Assembly (NCBI RefSeq): GCF_014638275.1
Contig: NZ_BMFJ01000001.1
Span: forward strand, 1,166,338 to 1,230,337
Reading direction: 5' to 3'
From: Primorskyibacter flagellatus
GTDB lineage: Bacteria; Pseudomonadota; Alphaproteobacteria; Rhodobacterales; Rhodobacteraceae
Length of the DNA stretch: 64,000 bases
Shown here: piece by piece, positions 57,956-64,000 of the stretch
Layout of the letters: each line of letters starts with the position of its first letter
Position numbering within the stretch: the first letter of the stretch is position 1
Position numbers and translations under genes: made by a program
Notes under the pieces: generated by a model
What the model was told of the DNA's origin: nothing
Seen by the model: only the letters and a program-made list of their open reading frames with translations
The model's database searches: none

Positions 57956-58666
57956 ATGAAACAGATTGGGACCTTGCAGGGTGCCGGATTGGCCGCCGGT
58001 CTTGCGATGGCGCTGACCGGTCATGCGGCGCAGGCGGAGAACGTCCTGCGCGGCGATCTGAGCTTTGAGCTGGGGCGCAACACGGATCGGTCGCGCAACT
58101 TCAAGCATATCTCAACCTCGCTCGGGACGGAGTTCGCGAACGGTGTCGGCGTGCAACTGGACCTCGCGCTCGGGAAGTACGAACAGCTGACCTCGACCCA
58201 GTCCTCCGCGGCCGTCCACCTCTATTACACGCCGACAGAGGCGGTTGCGGTCGGCGCCTACCTGCTCGGGGAAGATACGCGGCCAGGAAACTACGCCTAT
58301 TACGGGGCCGAGGTCGCCTATTCCGCCGACACCTGGCAGGCGGAGGCCTATCTCGCCTATCGCAAGGATCTGGGCGGCAGCAACGAAGGCACGCGCTATG
58401 GGGTGGAATTTGCCGCTGCGCCCGCCAGCTGGAACGGGTTCGGCCTGTTCGGCGCGGCGCACGGAGAGACCGATCTGCCGGGCGGGGACAAGTCCATCGT
58501 GACGGCGGGGGGCAGCTATACCTTCGGCAATGACAGCACGCTGGCGCTGGAGGTCGGACGCACCAACCTTGGCCATTCGGTCGCGTCAGTCAGCTACCGC
58601 ATCAACTTTGGCGAGGGCGCGCGGTTCTCGCGCCGGCACGCCATCGGAGCCTATGGCGCCTACTGA
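57956..58666 (+). CDS. Outer-membrane beta-barrel protein (porin-like)
   Basis: 236 residues with a signal peptide (MKQIGTLQGAGLAAGLAMAL, cleavage near AQAEN at about residue 28). The mature part has repeated amphipathic strands with aromatic ends such as YYTPTEAVAVGAYLLGE and YYGAEVAYSADTWQ, and ends in AYGAY with a C-terminal aromatic, as outer-membrane barrels do. GGAAGGAATTGTC precedes the ATG. The last seven bases overlap the convergent carboxypeptidase gene. Function unknown; it lies after an RNA candidate that might regulate it. Confidence 0.75.
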   Translation: MKQIGTLQGAGLAAGLAMALTGHAAQAENVLRGDLSFELGRNTDRSRNFKHISTSLGTEFANGVGVQLDLALGKYEQLTSTQSSAAVHLYYTPTEAVAVGAYLLGEDTRPGNYAYYGAEVAYSADTWQAEAYLAYRKDLGGSNEGTRYGVEFAAAPASWNGFGLFGAAHGETDLPGGDKSIVTAGGSYTFGNDSTLALEVGRTNLGHSVASVSYRINFGEGARFSRRHAIGAYGAY

Positions 58667-60147
58667 ATGTTGTAGAGGGCGATGAACTTCGCTTCGATAT
58701 AGTCCATCAGCGGGCCGGCCGTCGGAGCGGCCCCGCAGGCCCTTTCGATGACCTCCGCAGGCCGGTAGAGCCCGCCGTGACGCTGGACGTTTTCGCGCAG
58801 CCACGTCGTCGCCGGTGTGGTGTCGCCCTTCGCCAGATGGTCGTCGAGGTCGGGGATCGCCGCGCGCATCGCCTGATGAAGGCAGCCCGCGTAGACGTTG
58901 CCAAGCGAATAGGTCGGGAAGTATCCGAAGAGGCCGATGGACCAGTGCACGTCCTGCAGGCAGCCGAGGGAGGCGCGGGGCACGGCAAAGCCGAAATCCT
59001 TCTCGAACCGCTCGTTCCAGGCGCTTTCCAGGTCTTCGGGCTTCAGATCGCCAGAGATCAGCGCGCGTTCCAGATCGAAGCGCAGCATGATGTGCAGGTT
59101 GTATTGCAGTTCGTCGGATTCGGTGCGGATGAAGTCCTTCCGGACGCGGTTCACGGCGGCGTAGAAGGCGTCTGGTGTGGTGACTCCGATGTCGCCGAAG
59201 CTGTCGCTCATCCGGTCGTACATCCAGCCGGTGAAGGCACGGGAGCGGCCAATCTGGTTCTCGTAAATCCGGCTCTGGCTTTCGTGCACGCCCATGGAGA
59301 CGCCCTGCCCCAGTGGCGTCAGCGCGTAACCTGCGTCGATGCCCTGTTCGTAACAGGCGTGGCCGACCTCGTGGATGGTCGAATAGAAGCAGTTGAACGG
59401 ATCGGTCGGATTTGTGCGCGTGGTGATGCGCACGTCGGACCCGGAGCCGGAGGAGAACGGGTGCACCGCCTTGTCCAGCCTGCCGCGCGTCAGGTCATAG
59501 CCAAAGGTCGTGGCCAGTTGCGTGGCGAAGGCCATCTGCGCGGTTTCGTCAAAAGTGCCTGACAGCCCTTGCGGTTCGGGCTGTCCAAGCACCTTTTCCC
59601 GCAGGGTGCGCAGACGGGGGCGCATTTCGCCGAACATCGCGTCAAGCCGTGCGGCGGTCATGTCGGGTTCGTAATTGTCGATGAGCGCGTCGTAGGGATC
59701 GCCACCGTTTGCCAGTGCCTGCCCTTCCTCCTGCCGCAGGGCGACAACGCGGGTCAGCCAGGGAACGAAGGCGGTAAAATCATCGGCGGCACGGGCGGCG
59801 GCCCACTTGCCCTGGGAGATACTGGTGACGCGGGCGATTTCGGCGGCGAGTTTCCCAGGCACCTTCTGCGTCTTGTCGTAGTCGCGGCGGATGTGGCGCA
59901 GCATGGCGGCCTGCGCTTCTGTCATTTCTGCCGTTTCAGAAGCCGCCAGCCAATCGCCGATGCGCGGGTCGGTGCGGCGGGCGTGCAGGACGCCGGACAT
60001 CGCGGCGCTTTCCTCCGCCCGCTGTTCGGCGGCACCGGGGGGCATCATGGTTTCCTGATCCCAGTCGAGCCGTCCGGCGACACCGACCAGCGCCTCTGTC
60101 TCGTGCTGGTAGGCGAGCAGGTCGGTCAGGGCGTCGGCGGCGGTCAT
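58660..60147 (-). CDS. Carboxypeptidase M32 (Taq-type)
   Basis: Zinc metallocarboxypeptidase of 495 residues, cytosolic and usually homodimeric. The zinc motif HEVGH sits in the segment TIHEVGHACYEQG near residue 265, with downstream Glu in HESQSRIYENQIGRS; DVRITTR precedes them. The start MTAADALTDLLAYQHETEALV is typical. The stop overlaps the next gene by four bases with ctaA upstream (60144-60147). Role: peptide breakdown, details unknown. Confidence 0.92.
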   Translation of the reverse strand: MTAADALTDLLAYQHETEALVGVAGRLDWDQETMMPPGAAEQRAEESAAMSGVLHARRTDPRIGDWLAASETAEMTEAQAAMLRHIRRDYDKTQKVPGKLAAEIARVTSISQGKWAAARAADDFTAFVPWLTRVVALRQEEGQALANGGDPYDALIDNYEPDMTAARLDAMFGEMRPRLRTLREKVLGQPEPQGLSGTFDETAQMAFATQLATTFGYDLTRGRLDKAVHPFSSGSGSDVRITTRTNPTDPFNCFYSTIHEVGHACYEQGIDAGYALTPLGQGVSMGVHESQSRIYENQIGRSRAFTGWMYDRMSDSFGDIGVTTPDAFYAAVNRVRKDFIRTESDELQYNLHIMLRFDLERALISGDLKPEDLESAWNERFEKDFGFAVPRASLGCLQDVHWSIGLFGYFPTYSLGNVYAGCLHQAMRAAIPDLDDHLAKGDTTPATTWLRENVQRHGGLYRPAEVIERACGAAPTAGPLMDYIEAKFIALYNIQ

Positions 60148-61283
60148 CTGGCGTCTCTCACGGATTGGGGAAGCGGATAGGCGGCATGGAAGCGGGCGCG
60201 CAGGATCAGCACGAAGGTCGCCACGGCGAGCAACTGGTGCGTCAGCGCGACATGAAGCTGCGCGGCGGAGATTACGGTGTAAATCCCGAGAGCGACCTGC
60301 CCGCAGAGCGCGATGAAGGCTACGGTGTAAGCCCCCGAGGTCACGCGGTTTGAGGCACGGCGGGCGCGGAGGAAGATCATTACCGAAAAAAGGAACAGCA
60401 GGTAGCCGGTCATTCGGTGGATGAACTGAACAAGCCCCGGATTTTCAAGGAAGTTCCGCCAGACGGGTTCGATCATGAAGGGGTCGGGCGGGAAGACCTG
60501 CCCGCCCATGGTCGGCCAGTCGGTATAGCTGCGCCCGGCGTCGATCCCAGCCACCAGCGCGCCGAACAGGATCTGGAGGAAGGCGAAATGCATCCAGCCG
60601 GTGCCGAGGTGGAACAGCTTGTCATGGCGTTCGCGACGAGCCTGCAGAAGCTCCCTCTCCTCCCGTCCGAGGAGCATCACGTACCAGGCGATGAAGCCGA
60701 GGATGACGAAGGCCAGGCCCAGATGTACCGCCAGCCGGTAGGAGGCGACGTCGAGCATCGTGCCTTCAAGCCCCGAGGACACCATCCACCAGCCGATCGC
60801 CCCCTGAATGCCGCCAAGCGCCCCGATCCAGAGCAGCCGCCGGTTCCACCCCGGGGGCACGCGGCGGGCGATGAGGAAGGTGGCGAAGCCAAGCGCCCAG
60901 ACCAGTCCGATGACGCGGCCAAGCTGGCGGTGGCTCCATTCCCACCAGTAGATCGGCTTGAAATCCTCAAGGGTCATCCAGGCGTTCTGCACCTGGAATT
61001 CCGGGATTTGCTGGTATTTCTCGAACTCCGCCTGCCACTCCGCCTCCGAAAGCGGGGGCAGCGCGCCGGTGATCGGTTTCCATTCGGTGATCGAAAGGCC
61101 GGAGTCGGTCAGCCGGGTCAACCCGCCGACCGCGATCATCGTCACGACAAGCGCAAACAGCAGCACCAGCCAGCCCCGGATCGCCCGGCGCCAGGCCTTG
61201 CGGGCACGGGTGATCGCGCCCTTGGGGATCCTCGGGCGCTGGTCGGTCATGACCTCTTCAAAGAGCTTGCGTTTCTCGGCCAT
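60144..61283 (-). CDS. ctaA: Heme A synthase
   Basis: Inner-membrane enzyme of 379 residues, COX15/CtaA type 2, that oxidises heme O to heme A for the cytochrome aa3 oxidase. About eight helices and the four conserved histidines are visible: WWEWSHRQLGRVIGL, LAVHLGLAF, FIHRMTGYLL and VALTHQLLAVATF. TRLTDSGLSITEWKPI is the family start of the first helix. It overlaps the carboxypeptidase gene at its end by four bases. Confidence 0.95.
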   Translation of the reverse strand: MAEKRKLFEEVMTDQRPRIPKGAITRARKAWRRAIRGWLVLLFALVVTMIAVGGLTRLTDSGLSITEWKPITGALPPLSEAEWQAEFEKYQQIPEFQVQNAWMTLEDFKPIYWWEWSHRQLGRVIGLVWALGFATFLIARRVPPGWNRRLLWIGALGGIQGAIGWWMVSSGLEGTMLDVASYRLAVHLGLAFVILGFIAWYVMLLGREERELLQARRERHDKLFHLGTGWMHFAFLQILFGALVAGIDAGRSYTDWPTMGGQVFPPDPFMIEPVWRNFLENPGLVQFIHRMTGYLLFLFSVMIFLRARRASNRVTSGAYTVAFIALCGQVALGIYTVISAAQLHVALTHQLLAVATFVLILRARFHAAYPLPQSVRDAR

Positions 61284-61339
61284 GGCTGCCCTCTCCTACG
61301 TCCTCCCGGAACCTAGTCGCGGGTCCGGGGATCGTCCAG

Positions 61340-62074
61340 TCACTCCCCGCGCGACTTCCATCGGACCATCTGCCGCAGGATGCCGTGCAGGGTCTGCACA
61401 TCGGCCTGGGTCAGCGGCATCCGGGACCAGAGGTTGCGCAGGTTGGTCTTCATGCTGTCGACCTTGTGTTCGGGGAAGAAGAAGCCGGCCTCGGTCAGGC
61501 GGTCTTCGTAATGTTCGGCCAGCTTTTCGACCTCGATCGCGCTGGCCCAGTCGGTGCCGGCCATTTCGACCCGTTCCGCCATGACATCCCCGGTCCGGCG
61601 GCGCCATTCATAGGCGCAGAGCAGGACGCACTGCCCGAGGTTGAGCGAGGCGAATTCGGGATTCACAGGCACGTTGATAAGGGTGTTGGCCCGGGCGATG
61701 TCGTCATTTTCAAGCCCCGCGCGTTCCGGCCCGAACAGCACGGCGACCTTTTCGCCGCGCGCGATCATCTCTGCCGCCATCTCCATCGCGCGTTCGGGGG
61801 TGACAACGGGTTTGGTCAGGCCACGGGCGCGGGCGGTGGTGGCGAAGACGTGGGTGCGGTCGCCAACAGCCGCAGCGGTGTCATCGAACAGACCTGCCTG
61901 ATCCAGCAGCCGACCCGCGCCCGAGGCCATGGCGACCGCCCTGGGGTTCGGCCAGCCGTCGCGCGGGGCAACGATGCGCATCCGGTCGAGCCCGAAGTTC
62001 CACATGGCGCGGGCGGCGGCGCCGATGTTCTCTCCCATCTGGGGACGGACGAGGACGAAGACGGGCTGGGACAT
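61340..62074 (-). CDS. trmJ: RNA 2'-O-methyltransferase, TrmJ-like
   Basis: SPOUT-class methyltransferase of 244 residues. The conserved segments PQMGENIGAAARAMWNF near residue 8, VLFGPERAGLENDDI (the knot, binding SAM) and LNLGQCVLLCAYEW are intact, as in TrmJ/LasT proteins that methylate position 32 of tRNAs. The start is at 62074 with a good AAGGAG. A C-terminal extension (residues 165-244) is longer than TrmD-type proteins. Confidence 0.9.
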   Translation of the reverse strand: MSQPVFVLVRPQMGENIGAAARAMWNFGLDRMRIVAPRDGWPNPRAVAMASGAGRLLDQAGLFDDTAAAVGDRTHVFATTARARGLTKPVVTPERAMEMAAEMIARGEKVAVLFGPERAGLENDDIARANTLINVPVNPEFASLNLGQCVLLCAYEWRRRTGDVMAERVEMAGTDWASAIEVEKLAEHYEDRLTEAGFFFPEHKVDSMKTNLRNLWSRMPLTQADVQTLHGILRQMVRWKSRGE

Positions 62075-62184
62075 GGGGACTCCTTGGTGACGGGATGCTG
62101 TTAGCGCCGCCGCACGGTCGGAACAAGCCTTTGCGCGGGCAGGATTTCACAGGTATACGGCGCGGACTTACGGAGATTCACCCC

Positions 62185-62817
62185 ATGGCCCAGCCCGGCG
62201 ACGCCCCCGAACAGCCGCAGATCTACCTCGTCTCGCCCGCGGAGTTCGAGCTGAGCCGCTTTCCCGACGATCTGGGCCGCGTGCTGGACGCGGCGGAAAT
62301 CGCCTGCGTGCGGCTGGCGCTGGCCACGCGGGACGAGGACGACCTGGCGCGCGCGGCGGATGCCCTGCGCGAGGTCTGTCATGCCCGCGACGTGGCCGTT
62401 GTTATCGACCAGCATATCCTACTGGCGGAACGGCACGGGCTGGACGGGGTACATCTGACGGACGGGTCGCGGTCGGTCCGGGCCGCGCGCAAGCAGCTTG
62501 GACCGGATGCGATCGTCGGCGCCCATTGCGGCCAGTCTCGTCATGACGGGATGAGCGCGGGAGAAGCCGGGGCGGATTACGTCAGCTTCGGCCCCGTGGG
62601 CGAGACGCTGCTGGCCGGGGGCGAACGGGCAGAGTTCGAAACCTTTGAATGGTGGTCGCAGATGATCGAGATCCCCGTCGTGGCCGAGGGCCGACTGACG
62701 ACGGAGCTGGTGCGCCAGCTTGGGCCGGTCACCGATTTCTTCGCGATCGGCGAGGAGATCTGGAAGGCCGAGGATCCGTCCGCCGCGCTGAAGGCGCTGA
62801 TGGCGGGGCTAGAGTAG
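62185..62817 (+). CDS. ThiE-like TIM barrel protein
   Basis: 210 residues of the thiamine phosphate synthase fold: VVIDQHILLAERHGLDGVHLTD and YVSFGPVGET are the main signatures. The phosphate and catalytic region of true ThiE (GxSxH motif) reads GAHCGQSRHDGMSAGEAGAD here, altered, so it may not make thiamine phosphate; related proteins are common in Rhodobacterales. Start at 62185 follows ACGGAGA. It is convergent with the acyltransferase gene, with a 9-base overlap. Confidence 0.8.
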   Translation: MAQPGDAPEQPQIYLVSPAEFELSRFPDDLGRVLDAAEIACVRLALATRDEDDLARAADALREVCHARDVAVVIDQHILLAERHGLDGVHLTDGSRSVRAARKQLGPDAIVGAHCGQSRHDGMSAGEAGADYVSFGPVGETLLAGGERAEFETFEWWSQMIEIPVVAEGRLTTELVRQLGPVTDFFAIGEEIWKAEDPSAALKALMAGLE

Positions 62818-63639
62818 GCGCCGTTCGGGCGGCATTCCCTTTCTCACGGCGTCCTCGCATGCCCTGGCCAGCGCCTTGCGGTCGGGATAGTCGGCGACCC
62901 TCAGCGGCGGATGATAGATGACCTCTGCCAAGCCCTGACGCCCGGCGCCAAGCACCTTGACGAGGTGCCAGCCAAAGCTCATCTCGCCCCACCATCCGTA
63001 GTAGGTCGGCTCCTCACCCTCCGGGGCGCGGTAGATGACAGAGACGGGCTGGACGGAGAGCGTGTCGCGCAGCGCGGGGTCGAAAAAAGCGGCAAAGAGC
63101 GTGGTCTTGAAGGGCAGGACATGCATCGCGTCCGTTGACGTACCTTCCGGGAAAAACAACAACTTGTGGCCCAGAGTTAACCTATCGCGAAAGATCTGCT
63201 CCTGAGTCTTCGCCTCGCCCCGTATCCTGTTGATAAATATGGTTCCCGTGGCCCTTGCCAGCCAACCGATACCGAACCAGCCGCGGACCTCGGCCTTGGA
63301 GACGTAATAGATGCGTTTGGCGGTGTGCAGGGTGAAGATGTCGATCCATGACGAATGGTTCGCGACGATGGCACCATGTTCGGGCATGGGGGCGCCGGAG
63401 GTGACGAACCGCATGCCGGAGATCACGAAGAACATGCGGCAGACACCCTGCGTGATATACGGTGTAAGCGGGCGACGCATGCCGTAGATCCAGCGTTCGG
63501 GCTGGCGCAGGATCAGCAGGATGCCGAGCCCCCCGAAGACGATGAGGCCGAAGGGCACCGCGCGCAGCCAGAAGCGGAACCAGGTGGCGGCGGAATGGGG
63601 CGGCTGCGGGGCCTCGGCCTCGTCCGGGTTCCAGGTCAT
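62809..63639 (-). CDS. olsA: Lyso-ornithine lipid / 1-acylglycerol O-acyltransferase (PlsC family)
   Basis: Membrane acyltransferase of 276 residues. The HX4D motif is NHSSWID, the second motif is FPEGTSTD, with an N-terminal hydrophobic helix near residues 25-44. It follows the olsB gene with a four-base overlap (63636-63639), so it is best read as OlsA, which adds the ester-linked acyl chain to lyso-ornithine lipid. A general PlsC function cannot be excluded. Confidence 0.85.
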   Translation of the reverse strand: MTWNPDEAEAPQPPHSAATWFRFWLRAVPFGLIVFGGLGILLILRQPERWIYGMRRPLTPYITQGVCRMFFVISGMRFVTSGAPMPEHGAIVANHSSWIDIFTLHTAKRIYYVSKAEVRGWFGIGWLARATGTIFINRIRGEAKTQEQIFRDRLTLGHKLLFFPEGTSTDAMHVLPFKTTLFAAFFDPALRDTLSVQPVSVIYRAPEGEEPTYYGWWGEMSFGWHLVKVLGAGRQGLAEVIYHPPLRVADYPDRKALARACEDAVRKGMPPERRLL

Positions 63640-64000
63640 TTCGGCGCACCGTAGAGCCGCGCCTGCGCCTCGGTCATGCGGGCGGTGTCGAGGATCAGGC
63701 AGACGTCGGTGGTGTTGAAGGCATGGTCGACAAAGGCCCCCTCGCCCACGTAGCCGCCGAGCCGCAGGTAACCCTTGATGAGCGCGGGCACGGCCCGCAT
63801 CGCCGCCGCGCGGTCGATCCGGTCTTCGGGCAGGACATCCGTCGCGCCGAATGTCTCCTGCCGGGAACGGACGCGCAGGTCGGGCGGGGCGAGGTGGCGG
63901 TGATGGAGCAGCGACAGCGGACCCGCAAGCGCCCCGAGATCGGTACCGTGGAAGGAGGCGGTGCCGAAGAGCAGTTCGATCCCCCGCTCCGCCACGTAGT
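63636..64000 (-). CDS. olsB: Ornithine N-acyltransferase, OlsB-like, partial
   Basis: The C-terminal 120 residues; the start lies beyond the right edge. The segment GIELLFGTASFHGTDLGAL, then LSLLHHRHLAPPDLRVR, LIKGYLRLGGYVGEGAFVDHAFNTTDVCLIL, matches the OlsB end, and the lysine of LIKGYLRLG is a family mark. It transfers a 3-hydroxyacyl group to ornithine. A GTG at 63995 is in frame but too late to be the start. It is cotranscribed with olsA. Confidence 0.83.
   Translation of the reverse strand, partial: YVAERGIELLFGTASFHGTDLGALAGPLSLLHHRHLAPPDLRVRSRQETFGATDVLPEDRIDRAAAMRAVPALIKGYLRLGGYVGEGAFVDHAFNTTDVCLILDTARMTEAQARLYGAPK

Overview
The window is GC-rich chromosomal DNA from an alphaproteobacterium, almost certainly a Rhodobacteraceae (Roseobacter/Rhodobacter group) member. 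The evidence is gene content and order: dusB-ntrB-ntrC-ntrY-ntrX-trkA-trkH-hfq-hflX in one line, an NtrC without the sigma-54 contact loop as in Rhodobacter capsulatus, the DUF6456/DUF6477 pair, fused ispDF, usg before gyrA, and olsB-olsA. I see no phage, IS element, CRISPR array, rRNA or tRNA. The DNA is mostly conserved core chromosome with a few accessory-looking patches.

Layout. 1-6916: an NMT1/THI5-type ABC importer (binding protein, ATPase, permease) coupled to a CodA-like deaminase, with a divergent RidA, a 2-oxoglutarate/Fe(II) oxygenase and an 8-oxoguanine deaminase-like amidohydrolase. I read this as uptake and deamination of (oxidised) nucleobases. The leader of the binding-protein gene can form two competing hairpins, so it may be a riboswitch. 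7184-11641: a 3-hydroxyisobutyrate-dehydrogenase-like reductase, a membrane-anchored penicillin-acylase-family hydrolase and an aldo/keto reductase. 11638-24018: the long minus-strand regulatory line hflX, hfq, trkH, trkA, ntrX, ntrY, ntrC, ntrB, dusB, interrupted only by a divergently placed small lipoprotein. 24194-30467: isoprenoid (ispDF), phospholipid (pgpA) and NAD (pncC) genes, an MmgE/PrpD protein, two adjacent unrecognised proteins sharing a C-terminal motif, a RatA/Coq10-like protein and hpt.

30534-41987: cytochrome c', a diheme cytochrome c, an FAD monooxygenase, a TerB/DUF533 protein, lipA, a peroxiredoxin, a DHFR-like reductase, oxyR divergent from a VIT/CCC1 metal transporter, the DUF6456/DUF6477 divergent pair and an MttB-family methyltransferase. 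42317-53117: guaA, a methyltransferase, a fur-family regulator, clpS, eno, a GNAT/cupin pair, the Entner-Doudoroff/pentose phosphate set pgi-pgl-zwf, and a radical SAM protein. 53358-64000: usg, gyrA, a LysR-type regulator, a candidate structured RNA ending in a strong terminator, an outer-membrane barrel protein, a M32 carboxypeptidase, ctaA, trmJ, a ThiE-like protein and the end of an olsB-olsA ornithine-lipid operon.

Several families of palindromic intergenic repeats are scattered at gene ends: an 18-bp GC palindrome (three copies), a 27-bp palindrome in inverted pairs (three loci), and long inverted repeats near guaA and before eno. The most interesting leads are the nucleobase cluster with its leader RNA, the multi-hairpin RNA candidate at 57630-57835, and the unrecognised paralogous pair at 27766-29088.
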